Shown one piece after another: positions 54,701 through 64,000 of a stretch of DNA of 64,000 nt. The notes beneath the pieces are model-generated. The model saw nothing but the letters and a program-made list of their open reading frames with translations, did no database searches and had not been told where the DNA came from. A program made the translations under genes and the position numbers. Source of the DNA: an uncultured Acetatifactor sp. (lineage in GTDB: Bacteria > Bacillota > Clostridia > Lachnospirales > Lachnospiraceae); contig CAJTPH010000011.1 in assembly GCA_910578215.1 (NCBI GenBank), forward strand, positions 15,860 through 79,859, given 5' to 3'. Position 1 is the first letter of the stretch. Each line of letters starts with the position of its first letter.

Positions 54701-54734
54701 GGATGTCAGTTCAGACAACCGACAGGAAGCATAT

Positions 54735-55865
54735 ATGAAGGTATTACTGTTAAATCAGATTCCGGAAGTAAACAATAAATATACTTTTTCAATGGCAAGA
54801 GGCTTGAAAAAAGCCGGTGTGGATATCACTGTGTGCGGAATTGAAAACGATGATGTCTCCGCCTACAGCGATATCCCATTCCTGAACACCTTCGGCTGCT
54901 ACAGTACGGAACCAAGCCTTGTCAAAAAAGTGGCAAGCTATCGCAAGAGCTGGCGGAATATTGTTGATCACTGCATCAAGGAAAAATTTGATATTGTCCA
55001 TGTTCAATGGTATATTTTTTCCCCTTTGGACTGGAAATATCACAGGCTGTTAAGACGTAAAGGCATTAAAGTGGTTACGACAATTCATGACCTCCTGCCC
55101 TTCAACAAAAAATTTTACGATTTTTATTTTCATAAAAAAATTTACTCTCATTCGCATAAAGTCATCAGCCAGGCAAGGATGAACGAAAAAGAACTGGTTG
55201 AAAAATATGGAGTAAGTAAAGAAAAAATTGTATATATACCTCACGGACATTATATGGAATTTGCCGACAGTGCATCAAGGGAAGAAAGCCTTGCATATCT
55301 AAAGCTTCCTCATAATAGACCGGTTATCCTTTTCTTTGGTCAGATAAAGAAAGTAAAAGGCGTGGGCGTACTCATTACGGCAATGAAGGATGTGGTGAAA
55401 AACCATCCGGATGCTCTCTGTTTAATTGCCGGAAAGGTATGGCATGACGACTTTTCCGAATATCAAAAACTGATTGATGAATTTGGGCTTCAGGAAAACA
55501 TAAGGGCAGATATCCGTTTTATTGCGGATGAAGAAATCAAGTATTATTTTAATGCAGCTGACATTGTCGCACTGCCCTATCTCCAAATATACCAGAGCGG
55601 CGTAGTTCTTCTGGCATATGCATATGAAAAGCCTGTTGTAGCAACCACCGAGGGCGAGTTTCTGACCGTTGTAAAAAACGGCGAAACCGGGCTTTTAGTC
55701 CCGGCAAATAATGCCGTAAAGTTTGCAGAGGCTTTAGATTGGTATCTGAACCATCCGGATAAGGCACACCGATTTGCATGCGAAGGAAAAAAAGATATCA
55801 GCGAACGGCTGAGCTGGGATACTATTGCAAAATCACTTAAGGAAACGTATGCTAATGCCCGCTGA
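54735..55865 (+). CDS. GT4-family glycosyltransferase
   Basis: A 376-residue GT-B enzyme with LNQIPEVNNKYTFSMARGL, TTIHDLLPF, the donor-domain start ILFFGQIKKVKG near 200 and donor region PYLQIYQSGVVLLAYAYEKPVV. Donor unknown; probably adds the second or later sugar of the operon C unit. The stop TGA lies in the loop of a hairpin that precedes the next gene. Confidence 0.8.
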   Translation: MKVLLLNQIPEVNNKYTFSMARGLKKAGVDITVCGIENDDVSAYSDIPFLNTFGCYSTEPSLVKKVASYRKSWRNIVDHCIKEKFDIVHVQWYIFSPLDWKYHRLLRRKGIKVVTTIHDLLPFNKKFYDFYFHKKIYSHSHKVISQARMNEKELVEKYGVSKEKIVYIPHGHYMEFADSASREESLAYLKLPHNRPVILFFGQIKKVKGVGVLITAMKDVVKNHPDALCLIAGKVWHDDFSEYQKLIDEFGLQENIRADIRFIADEEIKYYFNAADIVALPYLQIYQSGVVLLAYAYEKPVVATTEGEFLTVVKNGETGLLVPANNAVKFAEALDWYLNHPDKAHRFACEGKKDISERLSWDTIAKSLKETYANAR

Positions 55866-55888
55866 AGCGGGCAGGGGGTATAGGAATG
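55857..55888 (+). promoter_or_regulatory. Hairpin plus G-run ribosome site before wzy of operon C
   Basis: GCCCGC-TGAA-GCGGGC (55857-55872), then AGGGGG and TATAGGAATG. It matches the layout at 7371-7403 of operon A. It may slow ribosomes or end translation of the previous gene; the function is unknown. Confidence 0.5.
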
Positions 55889-57304
55889 AAGTCACCCGTA
55901 AGAATTCGGATTAATCAGTTAAAGATTGTTATTTTTTATATAGCGACTATTATTGGATGCTTTGTTCTTCCTGCTAAACTGGAAATTATATTATGCGGTT
56001 TTTTTGTCATTTATCTGATGATAGAAGGAAATAACGCAATTGCAGGAAAAGATGGCAACGAAATGGCTTTTTTGCTGATCTTTCCAGTTTTGTTGTCATG
56101 CATTCAAAATATATATTTAGGCTTTGCAGTAAAACACCTGCATGTATTTGAACTACAGATTTTATTAACAATTAATATTATCATTGCTGCAGCACTTCCG
56201 GCAATGCGAATAGTAATGACCAGAACATTATATGAGTATAAATGGTGCATTGTATGTATTGGCGGGACTCTGCTGTATTCCTTTGTATTATTTATTGCCA
56301 ATAGAGTTCCGGTCTCCTCTTTTATCTCCAGTATGAGAAATATTCTGGCTCCTTTTGTATTCTTTTATTTTGGTGCGGTTTTCGGCAAAAACATAGACGA
56401 AAAATCCTTCAAAAAGTATATTGTATTGTTAATTAACTTTGTTGTGTTTTTTGGTTTATTTGAATATTTTGTTGGAAACGGATTCTGGCAGACGGCTAAT
56501 ATTTCCCAGCTATGGAACCTAAAGGGAATTGTTACGGCGCCTGACGAATTCCCAAGCAACTGGTTTTCATCCGAGGTTATTTTTGGTCATCCCTATGTAC
56601 GCAGAATGGTGTCTTCTTTTGCGGACCCGGTTAATCTCGGGACCTTCCTGTTCGCTGCCTTTATGCTGAGCTGGTACTATAAAAAATACGTCCTGATGCT
56701 GCTCACAATATTATGCTGCATTTTTACTATCAGCAAGGGCGCATTATTGGGGTTTCTGATATTCTGCGTTGTTATTTTCTGGTACAAGGAGAAATCAAAA
56801 ATAGGTCTTGCTGCAGCATTTGCAGGTGCGCTGGTTATAGGCATTGCAATGCTTAAATATGGCGCAGGTTCTTCAACCGGGCTACATGTATTAATGTTCT
56901 TAAGAGCACTGAGAGTCCCCTTTCAGTATCCTATGGGAATGGGTGTCGGAACCATCGGCGTCCTATCCGGAATTACGGGAGGAAATACATCCGATCTTTA
57001 TATTATGGAAACGGGCATCGGCGTAGTAATAGCACAGCTGGGTTTTTGGGGTGTAGCTTTATATGTGTACTTATTCTATAAAATGATGATTATTCCCAGG
57101 CATATGACCAAGAATAAACGAGTGTTTTTATACACATTAATTTTCTCTTTTTTTGCAAATGCAATGTTTAATGAGGTGGCATTAAGCCCGAATTCATGTG
57201 CGCTTTATTTTATTATTCTGGGGATATGGGATGCAAGGGAAAAAAATATGCTTACTAGCGGCACTGAGGTTGAAATAAATGAAAATACTTATCTACATGC
57301 CTGA
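55886..57304 (+). CDS. wzy: O-antigen polymerase-like membrane protein (Wzy) of operon C
   Basis: A 472-residue polytopic protein with about 11-12 helices and a loop with PDEFPSNWFSSEVIFGHPYVRR (about 215-240) of the type seen in O-antigen polymerases. MGVGTIGVLSG near 352 precedes the last helices. Overlaps the next gene by 26 bases. Confidence 0.75.
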   Translation: MKSPVRIRINQLKIVIFYIATIIGCFVLPAKLEIILCGFFVIYLMIEGNNAIAGKDGNEMAFLLIFPVLLSCIQNIYLGFAVKHLHVFELQILLTINIIIAAALPAMRIVMTRTLYEYKWCIVCIGGTLLYSFVLFIANRVPVSSFISSMRNILAPFVFFYFGAVFGKNIDEKSFKKYIVLLINFVVFFGLFEYFVGNGFWQTANISQLWNLKGIVTAPDEFPSNWFSSEVIFGHPYVRRMVSSFADPVNLGTFLFAAFMLSWYYKKYVLMLLTILCCIFTISKGALLGFLIFCVVIFWYKEKSKIGLAAAFAGALVIGIAMLKYGAGSSTGLHVLMFLRALRVPFQYPMGMGVGTIGVLSGITGGNTSDLYIMETGIGVVIAQLGFWGVALYVYLFYKMMIIPRHMTKNKRVFLYTLIFSFFANAMFNEVALSPNSCALYFIILGIWDAREKNMLTSGTEVEINENTYLHA

Positions 57305-58499
57305 AAACAATTTGAAGCCTATTGGCGGTCCATCCGGTTATTTATATAACTTATATACCGGTTTAATGGAGCTGGGAACGGAATCTGTAGACTTTTTGCC
57401 GCCGCTTGGAGAGCGCAGCTCCAAATCCTCTCTCAAAGCGGTATATCACAGCCTGCCATATAAATTCCGCTCAAAGCTTATGGGCATATATAACAGCATA
57501 AAGAAGTATTTTGTTTCTGAAGAAAAGGAACAGCAAAAAATTTACCATAATTACAGGGAGTTGTTGTTTGGTAAATCAATGCTGCCCGCAGACTTTCAGG
57601 CATATGACGGGATTCATTTTCATACTACCTTTGAATTATACCGGGAACGGGAGTTGTTAAAAAATTATAAGGGAAAAATAATACTGAATTCTCATTCGCC
57701 CCAACCCAATCATCAGGAATACATTGTATTGTTTAATAACCACCCAAGCAGGAATGAGGTACTACCCATTTTGGAGGAAGCGGATAAATTTGCCTTTGAC
57801 AGGGCTGACCTTATTCTTTTCCCGTGTGAGGATGCTGAGGAACCATATTTTAACGGCTGGGCCGAATACGCTCACATACACCAGCGAAACAGGGATAAAT
57901 ACCGGTATTTACTGACCGGCATAAGACAATGTTTCCCTAAAATACCTGAAACAAAAATCAGGCAAAAATATAACATACCCCCTGACGCCTTTCTTATCTG
58001 TTATGTGGGACGTCACAACGAAATCAAAGGATATAATATCCTGAAAAATGTTGCCGAAAAAATACTGCCCCGCAATGAAAAGATCTATTTTATCATTGCA
58101 GGAAAGGAAGGTCCTCTATACGGTCTTGACAATCCGCGTTGGATAGAGGCAGGATGGACAGATGACCCGCATTCTATCATAAATGCAGCAAACGTATTCA
58201 TCCTGCCAAACCGGGAGACCTATTTTGATTTGATTTTATTAGAAGTCATGTCATTGGGTATTCCTGTCATTGCAAGTAATACAGGCGGGAACAAGTATTT
58301 CAAAAAGCACAATTGCACGGGAATTCAATTTTACGACTCGGAACAGGAGCTTGAAAATAAAATATTATACTTAAGTAAAAATACACATCTCCTGGACGGA
58401 AAAGCAAATAAGGAATTTTTTAAGGCTTATTTGAATGAAAAAACCTTTGCACAAAATTATATTCAAATGATGCAATATGAAATTCACGGTAATAATTAG
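57279..58499 (+). CDS. GT4-family glycosyltransferase
   Basis: A 406-residue GT-B enzyme with PIGGPSGYLYNL near the N-terminus, LICYVGRHNEIKGYNIL as donor-domain start near 245 and PNRETYFDLILLEVMS as the E-x7-E motif near 310. Donor unknown. It starts inside the end of the polymerase gene and ends 68 bases before the flippase. Confidence 0.8.
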   Translation: MKILIYMPENNLKPIGGPSGYLYNLYTGLMELGTESVDFLPPLGERSSKSSLKAVYHSLPYKFRSKLMGIYNSIKKYFVSEEKEQQKIYHNYRELLFGKSMLPADFQAYDGIHFHTTFELYRERELLKNYKGKIILNSHSPQPNHQEYIVLFNNHPSRNEVLPILEEADKFAFDRADLILFPCEDAEEPYFNGWAEYAHIHQRNRDKYRYLLTGIRQCFPKIPETKIRQKYNIPPDAFLICYVGRHNEIKGYNILKNVAEKILPRNEKIYFIIAGKEGPLYGLDNPRWIEAGWTDDPHSIINAANVFILPNRETYFDLILLEVMSLGIPVIASNTGGNKYFKKHNCTGIQFYDSEQELENKILYLSKNTHLLDGKANKEFFKAYLNEKTFAQNYIQMMQYEIHGNN

Positions 58500-58567
58500 A
58501 GGAGTACTGCATTATGGCAGATTATTTCCTGATATGATTATAAGCTAATGAGGGGTATGGCATAAAA

Positions 58568-60013
58568 ATGGCACAAAAAAGCATTAAAAAAAACTATGTA
58601 TATAATTTATGTTATCAAATACTAACAATAATTACCCCACTAATTACTGCTCCTTATTTAGCGCGAGTTTTAGGTGCGGATGGAATCGGCACAATCAGCT
58701 ATACAGATTCTGTTGCCGCATATTTTGTACTTTTGGCTACTATGGGGATTTCCACTTACGGTCAAAGAGAAATATCATATGTGCAGGATAGTATTGAAGG
58801 GAGAAGCCATGTATTTTGGAATACAAAAGTTTTAGAAATTATTACCTCTGTTATTTCATTGTGTGCTTTTGTCCTTTTTTCTCTCTATCAAGAAAATATA
58901 ATTATATATTTGATTTTTTCGTTTAATATCTTAGCGGTGCTGATGGACATCACATGGTTTTTTCAGGGAATGGAAGAATTCGGAAAAACCGTATTTAGAA
59001 ATATTATTGTTAAATTACTGGGAATTATTTATATTTTTTTATTTGTTAAAACATCTGACGATATTGCTGTCTATGCCTTTGGTACATGCTTTTTTGCCTT
59101 CATAGCAAATGTTTCATTGTGGTTTTATCTCCCAAAGTACATAGACAGAATTAAATTTTGCGATTTACACCCTTTTAAGGACTTTAAAACGGTCTTGTCT
59201 TTGTTTATTCCTACAGTAGCCATACAGGTATATACGGTTTTAGATAAGACCATGATAGGTATAGTCACAAAAAATTCTTTTGAAAACGGCTATTACGAAC
59301 AGGCTATTAAAATGTCTAAAATGACATTAATGTTTGTAATTTCATTAGGCACAGTTATGATTCCCAGAATAGGATATCATTATGAACAAAAACAGTATGA
59401 TGAAGTAAAAAGATTGGTATATCGGGCTTATAGATTTGTATGGTTTCTAGGTATACCCTTGTGCTTCGGACTTATAGGAGTCGCTTCCAACTTTGTTCCC
59501 TGGTTTTTTGGTCCAGGATATGAAAAGGTAATTGTTTTATTGAAAATTCTTGCTTTTTTGATATTAGCCATAGGCATAAGCAACGTTACAGGCATGCAGT
59601 ACTTAATCCCTACAAAAAAGCAAAATACACTGACCTTAACTGTTATAATTGGCGCTGTCGTAAATTTTACCTTAAATTCCTTACTGATTTACTTTTATCA
59701 ATCTATTGGGGCAGCAATTGCATCTGTCGCTGCGGAAGTAACTGTTACGGTCACTCAAATTATGATTGTGAGACAGGAATTAAGTCCGTTGACTATATTA
59801 AAACAAAGTGTTAATTATCTTTTGGCAGGAGCTCTCATGTCGGCAGGGCTATGGAAGGCTTCCGGTTACCTTGAGCCATCTGTCATAAATACGCTGATTT
59901 TAGTTGTTATGGGCGGTAGTATTTATATAGGCACATTATTTTTAATTAAAGATACTTTTTTCATTACAAATATAAAAGGAATTCTACGAAAAATCTCTGT
60001 AAAAAGGAAATGA
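58568..60013 (+). CDS. wzx: Wzx-type flippase of operon C
   Basis: A 481-residue polytopic protein with LITAPYLARVLGADGIGTIS at the N-terminus, a classic RfbX/Wzx signature that differs from the TPLFTRLL type in operons A and B. It has about 12-14 helices. The DNA of this gene is AT-richer than its neighbours, so it may have a separate origin. Confidence 0.9.
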   Translation: MAQKSIKKNYVYNLCYQILTIITPLITAPYLARVLGADGIGTISYTDSVAAYFVLLATMGISTYGQREISYVQDSIEGRSHVFWNTKVLEIITSVISLCAFVLFSLYQENIIIYLIFSFNILAVLMDITWFFQGMEEFGKTVFRNIIVKLLGIIYIFLFVKTSDDIAVYAFGTCFFAFIANVSLWFYLPKYIDRIKFCDLHPFKDFKTVLSLFIPTVAIQVYTVLDKTMIGIVTKNSFENGYYEQAIKMSKMTLMFVISLGTVMIPRIGYHYEQKQYDEVKRLVYRAYRFVWFLGIPLCFGLIGVASNFVPWFFGPGYEKVIVLLKILAFLILAIGISNVTGMQYLIPTKKQNTLTLTVIIGAVVNFTLNSLLIYFYQSIGAAIASVAAEVTVTVTQIMIVRQELSPLTILKQSVNYLLAGALMSAGLWKASGYLEPSVINTLILVVMGGSIYIGTLFLIKDTFFITNIKGILRKISVKRK

Positions 60014-60034
60014 GTATAAATCGAAATTAAGCAA

Positions 60035-60383
60035 ATGAGAGTTAAATACACACGAAAAAACTCGTGACACAAATATGGAATTACTGAAAATCGTTAGCGC
60101 CATAATGGTTTTAACATATCATATTATTAACACCCTTGGGGTTTATATACTACTTGCAATGAACTCTCCGGAAGGATATTTATGGTGGATAGATCTGATA
60201 AAGGTAAGAGACTGGATATATGGCGATCATCTTTTACCCAAAATATATCTGTTGATTATAATATTATTTGTTTTCACCGTTTGTATTGATCATGTAAGGG
60301 CATTTGCGGTAAACAGGGTTATGAAAATCAAAAGAGTTACCGGGATATGCAGCGCTTTTGACCGCTTTCATACAACAAAATAG
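60035..60383 (+). pseudogene. Acyltransferase family 3 remnant
   Basis: A remnant of about 115 codons. MRVKYTRK..(frameshift at an A6 run, 60055-60060)..MELLKIVSAIMVLTYHI is the start of an acyltransferase-3 protein; removing one A restores the frame (RKTRDTNMELLK). The middle of the protein (about 200-250 residues) is missing and the C-terminal helix (LPKIYLLIIILFVFTVC) is joined directly. It has both a deletion and a frameshift, so it cannot be switched back by slippage alone. Confidence 0.75.
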
Positions 60384-60394
60384 AGGAACATATT

Positions 60395-61543
60395 ATGAAA
60401 ATTCTTTTTACTGTCAGGTTTTATCCTACATATGGCGGAGGAGAAACCGTCACGTTAAGATTAGCAAATAAATTTGCGGATATGGGACACAACGTTCATA
60501 TTTTTTATCTTTGGGATAACGGAAAACAGGATGTCAGTCAAAATGTCCAAACATATAAAGTAAGCAAAATGCATTCCCCCATTGACGGTGAAAATATTCC
60601 CAAACAGGATACAAGGGACATCTACACTGAATTAGAGCTATATATAAAGTCCCATTCTATTGAATTTATTATAAATCAATGGCTAGAGCCGCGCAGGGTA
60701 TATCAGGCGGCTGCCGGAACCGCCAGGGTTCTTCATTGCAGGCACGCTGCTGTATATATTAACTCAAAGAAAAGGAACCTGGCAAAAAAAATATTAGGGA
60801 ACTATTGGTTTGATAAAATACTTAGCCTTATATACCGCCCCTATGTCCGTTATTCAGATAGATTTGTCCTGCTATGCCAGGAATATGCCAATGAAATAAA
60901 ACATATTTTTCGACACAAATATGATCATAAAATTATCAGCATGTTAAATCCCTGCCGATATGACATACCCTTGCCGGAGCTTTTACAGGGAGAAAAGGAA
61001 AATGCTGTCTGCTATGTGGGAAGGCTATATCCGGAGAAACAGGTTGATATTCTGCTTTATGCATGGAAACAGGTTGAGGATATAGCTATTAAGGAAGGGT
61101 GGAAGTTTTATATTGTGGGAAATGGAAAGGCGTTGGAAGATCTTCAGACCGTTTCAGAAAAGCTGGAATGTAAAAACGTGTTCTTTGAAGGATATCAGGA
61201 ACCGGTGAACTATTATAAGAAATCAAAAATTTTTGTATCCGCATCGGCAACAGAAGGATATCCCATGACAATTGTAGAAGCAATGGCATATGGGTGCGTT
61301 CCTGTTGCGGCAAATACCTATACCGCGCTGGATGGTATACTGTTTGACAATACAAACGGCTATAAAATCAATTCGCTCAAACCGGAGGATTTCAGCAAAA
61401 CACTCAGGCTTTTAATGCTTGATAAAAGCCTTATGGACAGCATGAAAGAAAATGCCAATGAGTTTTGCAGGAAAAATTATGAAATAGCTAAAATAGCGGA
61501 TGACTGGATAGAGCTTTTTAAAAACTTGCGAAGTGGGCTTTAA
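60395..61543 (+). CDS. GT4-family glycosyltransferase
   Basis: A 382-residue GT-B enzyme: RFYPTYGGGETVTLRLANKF, AVCYVGRLYPEKQVDIL near 205, SASATEGYPMTIVEAMAYG as the E-x7-E motif near 285. GAGG-type ribosome site 8-9 bases before the ATG. Donor unknown. Confidence 0.8.
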   Translation: MKILFTVRFYPTYGGGETVTLRLANKFADMGHNVHIFYLWDNGKQDVSQNVQTYKVSKMHSPIDGENIPKQDTRDIYTELELYIKSHSIEFIINQWLEPRRVYQAAAGTARVLHCRHAAVYINSKKRNLAKKILGNYWFDKILSLIYRPYVRYSDRFVLLCQEYANEIKHIFRHKYDHKIISMLNPCRYDIPLPELLQGEKENAVCYVGRLYPEKQVDILLYAWKQVEDIAIKEGWKFYIVGNGKALEDLQTVSEKLECKNVFFEGYQEPVNYYKKSKIFVSASATEGYPMTIVEAMAYGCVPVAANTYTALDGILFDNTNGYKINSLKPEDFSKTLRLLMLDKSLMDSMKENANEFCRKNYEIAKIADDWIELFKNLRSGL

Positions 61544-61591
61544 GATCACTGAATAAAAACATCACATTTTCTGACAGGAAGGAACCATAAG

Positions 61592-62920
61592 ATGAAAACA
61601 GTCATAATGGCGGGAGGCAGAGGAACAAGAATTGAATCGATTGCCGCCAACATTCCCAAACCCATGATACCGGTTGCCGGAGTTCCCGTATTGGAGCGGG
61701 AAATTAAATCTCTGACAGAACAGGGCTTTACAGATATTATAATAACTGTTTCACACCTTAGCTCTGTAATAATAAAGCATTTTGCAGATGGCGCAGCCTT
61801 TAACGCCAAAATACAATATTTTGTCGAGGAAACAGCGCTTGGAAACGCCGGCGCGCTGTTTAAATTAAGAGATCAGCTTGGGGAAGAACCGTTTTTATTG
61901 CTTAATGCCGACGCTGTATTTGATGTGGATTTTAATAGAATGTTGAAATTTCACCAAGAAAAAAAGGCAAGGGTAACCTTGTTTACACATCCAAATTCTC
62001 ATCCCTTTGATTCGGGACTTCTGATTGCTGATGCAGAATCTTCTGTCGTTGCCTGGCTTACCAAAGAGGATATAAGACCGCAGTATTACAAAAACAGGGT
62101 TAATGCCGGAATACATATCATTGATCCCGCAATTCTTGATATGGTCGATGTGGAGGCGGACAGGATAGGCACGCCGGACCCTTCCACGGGGAGCATAATC
62201 AAGGTTGACCTTGACCGCCAGCTTCTCAAGCCTTTGGCCGGAACGGGCCTGATGTTCTGCTACGACTCTCCTGAGTATGTAAAGGATATGGGAACGCCGG
62301 AACGCTTTCGTATGGTGGAAAGCGACTTTCAATCCGGGAAAATAACGCAGAAAAACCTGAAAAACATGCAGAAGGCGGTATTTCTTGACAGAGACGGCAC
62401 TATCAATATCTATAAGGGCTTTCTGCGGAATATAGACGATTTTGAGCTGACGGAAGGAATTGCTGAGGCTGTTAGAAAAATAAACGAAAGCGGCTACCTC
62501 TGCATTGTTATCACAAACCAACCCGTTATCGCAAGAGGCGAACTGAGCTGCGAGGCACTTGACGAAATACATAATAAAATGGAAACCCTCCTTGGTATGG
62601 AGGGCGCGTACATCGACGGCTTGTACTATTGCCCCCATCATCCCCACGGGGGATATGAGGGCGAGATTCCCGAGCTGAAAATTGACTGTGACTGCCGCAA
62701 GCCCAGGCCCGGAATGCTGATAAAGGCCTCCGAAGACTTTCATATTGACCTGGGCAGCTCATTCATGGTTGGGGACGGAGAAAACGATGTGAAGGCCGGG
62801 CTTGCCGCCGGCTGCAGGAGCATTCTGATTAACGGCAGCGGCACAGCACGCAGCCAGGGGGCTTGGGGGCAGACGGATACGCTGGAATCCGTGCTGTCAT
62901 TTACAGAAAAATACTTATAG
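61592..62920 (+). CDS. hddC-gmhB: Fused heptose-1-phosphate guanylyltransferase and heptose bisphosphate phosphatase
   Basis: A 442-residue fusion. Residues 1-245 are an HddC-like nucleotidyltransferase (AGGRGTR at 7-13, NIPKPMIPV). Residues about 260-442 are a GmhB-like HAD phosphatase: FLDRDGT (264-270) and the zinc loop YYCPHHPHGG ... CDCRKP. GmhB removes the C7 phosphate of heptose 1,7-bisphosphate and HddC joins GTP, so the fusion joins consecutive steps. It is the last gene of operon C; no clear U-run terminator follows before the convergent gene. Confidence 0.9.
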   Translation: MKTVIMAGGRGTRIESIAANIPKPMIPVAGVPVLEREIKSLTEQGFTDIIITVSHLSSVIIKHFADGAAFNAKIQYFVEETALGNAGALFKLRDQLGEEPFLLLNADAVFDVDFNRMLKFHQEKKARVTLFTHPNSHPFDSGLLIADAESSVVAWLTKEDIRPQYYKNRVNAGIHIIDPAILDMVDVEADRIGTPDPSTGSIIKVDLDRQLLKPLAGTGLMFCYDSPEYVKDMGTPERFRMVESDFQSGKITQKNLKNMQKAVFLDRDGTINIYKGFLRNIDDFELTEGIAEAVRKINESGYLCIVITNQPVIARGELSCEALDEIHNKMETLLGMEGAYIDGLYYCPHHPHGGYEGEIPELKIDCDCRKPRPGMLIKASEDFHIDLGSSFMVGDGENDVKAGLAAGCRSILINGSGTARSQGAWGQTDTLESVLSFTEKYL

Positions 62921-63064
62921 CTTATGCAGAGGCGGCGGCACAACTCTCAGCCGGAGGAGAGCGGAGTTGCGTTATCACCCTTTCTGTCCGGATCAGGTGC
63001 CCGGGCTGCTCACTCATGGCGGAGTACCAAGAAGGCGATGTAAAGACCGATTTTGTTTCCGGCT

Positions 63065-64000
63065 TTACATTACATATTGCTCCGCCAATTTCAGAGCTAA
63101 CTCAACTGTTACATCTGAATTATAATGCTGATGTTCGCCCCATCGTCCGAGACCAATGACACCCTGTTCCTTGCTCCAGCAAAGCAGACTGCTCATGATC
63201 TCAGGCTTTCTGATTGTATTTAAAGGATAAGCATATTGATTCATGTATTTAAAGCTATCAATATGCGGTCCCATATCAACTCGCTCACTGTTTGTTTCTG
63301 TCCAATAGCCCTGACTGTTTGGACAAAAATTATGACGAACCAAAACCCGATGATATGAAAGCTTTGCGTCCGGGTAATAAATCCAATGGCACGGTGTATC
63401 TAATTTCTCCGGAAAATACTGTGTTTGTATGGAGCTAAATTTTAATTCCTTGATGGATGCTTTAATAGTATCAGGCATACCGACTATCACCTCAAATTCC
63501 ATCCATGGAATTGTCGTTATTATTAAATCGGCTTGATAGCTATACCCGTCCGAAGTCATTACAGTCCTGGATGTAAAATCAATTCCCCGGACTGTTTTTT
63601 CATACTCAATATTATTTCTGAGAGCATCAGCCATACGGAGCCATAGTTCACCATAGCCGTATTTCTTTGGATAATAAAATTGGGCATGTCCCGGCTGTGT
63701 CCCATATGCCTTTCGGGTAAGGCAGGAGCGCAGAGTATCTTCAAAGCTGACATTCGGCAGCTTCTCAAGCCAATATGTGCCAAGCTGATTTAATTCCCTG
63801 CTAAACATCTTCTGATTATAGGGAATCATATAATTTTCGGCAATTTTCGAGCCAAGCTTCCAATATATCCAATCCACAAACCCTTGCGGCATCTTGGTGC
63901 CCAGGTTACAGCCTGCCGATGCAATAGACTTAAGATATTCAACCTGATCTTCAATACCCATCTGCCATATGTTTGCTTCGATCGGATGATTGACGGTACT
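63065..64000 (-). CDS. FAD-dependent oxidoreductase / UDP-galactopyranose-mutase-like protein, 5' end beyond the window
   Basis: At least 311 residues of C-terminal part; the frame is open to the right edge, so the N-terminal FAD site is missing. NHPIEANIW, PYNQKMF, LIITTIPWMEF and LGRWGEHQHYN recall the amine-oxidase/UDP-galactopyranose mutase fold and related sugar-locus flavoproteins. It is convergent with operon C and belongs to another transcription unit. Confidence 0.65.
   Translation of the reverse strand, partial: STVNHPIEANIWQMGIEDQVEYLKSIASAGCNLGTKMPQGFVDWIYWKLGSKIAENYMIPYNQKMFSRELNQLGTYWLEKLPNVSFEDTLRSCLTRKAYGTQPGHAQFYYPKKYGYGELWLRMADALRNNIEYEKTVRGIDFTSRTVMTSDGYSYQADLIITTIPWMEFEVIVGMPDTIKASIKELKFSSIQTQYFPEKLDTPCHWIYYPDAKLSYHRVLVRHNFCPNSQGYWTETNSERVDMGPHIDSFKYMNQYAYPLNTIRKPEIMSSLLCWSKEQGVIGLGRWGEHQHYNSDVTVELALKLAEQYVM

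Noticed and set aside
61895..62743. Long minus-strand frame opposite the HddC-GmhB gene
   Set aside because: It is a shadow of the well-supported plus-strand fusion gene, with no start signal.
62863..63159. 98-codon plus-strand frame between operon C and the right-edge gene
   Set aside because: It overlaps the ends of both flanking genes in other frames and has no start signal.

Overview
The window reads as a low-to-mid GC Clostridia genome, most likely a gut Lachnospiraceae: Firmicutes-type Shine-Dalgarno sites, a Wzx/Wzy-type surface polysaccharide region without lipid A genes, TagA/WecG-family and AAA-like/DUF1703 proteins. The taxon is inferred from gene style only. Nearly everything belongs to three separate surface-polysaccharide operons.

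Operon A (minus strand, 26675 down to 254) has about 24 genes. It starts with glycosyltransferases and a radical SAM protein, then a sialyltransferase-like enzyme, Wzy, Wzx and a near-complete legionaminic-acid-type pathway (LegB, LegC, PtmE, NeuD/LegH, LegI, LegG, LegF, a PseA-like amidotransferase). It ends with a polytopic membrane protein, a pyruvyltransferase and an Fe-S protein. Operon B (minus, 48008 down to 30391) makes GDP-mannose and a GDP-6-deoxyhexose. It has its own WecG, glycosyltransferases, Wzy, Wzx, a WavE-like enzyme, a kinase/HAD/nucleotidyltransferase cassette and two O-acyltransferases. Operon C (plus, 49733 to 62920) makes GDP-D-glycero-D-manno-heptose and probably its 6-deoxy form, again with its own glycosyltransferases, Wzy and Wzx. 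Between A and B lie two plus-strand genes outside the polysaccharide pathways: a HEPN/zinc-ribbon protein and an AAA-like ATPase/nuclease. A partial FAD-enzyme gene runs off the right edge.

The most interesting feature is how the three operons appear to be controlled. A 21-24 bp box (core GGCCGCTAAAGGGGATAA) sits immediately upstream of all three. At A and B it is part of an 80-bp direct repeat (78/80 identical) carrying a perfect 13-bp-arm hairpin. At C it stands alone, inverted, preceded by a strong promoter (TTGACT-N17-TAAAAT). A tyrosine recombinase gene lies between the B and C boxes. I infer an invertible segment that carries its own recombinase and moves one strong promoter among alternative operons. 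In the orientation given, C would be ON, and A and B would sit behind a hairpin.

A second layer is suggested by six G-tracts of 7-12 bases, all inside coding strands of operons A and B. Two of them put their gene out of frame: a glycosyltransferase with G7, where G8 restores a normal C-terminus, and an O-acyltransferase with G12, where G11 restores a final membrane helix. This resembles contingency-locus phase variation. No tRNA, rRNA or CRISPR array was seen.
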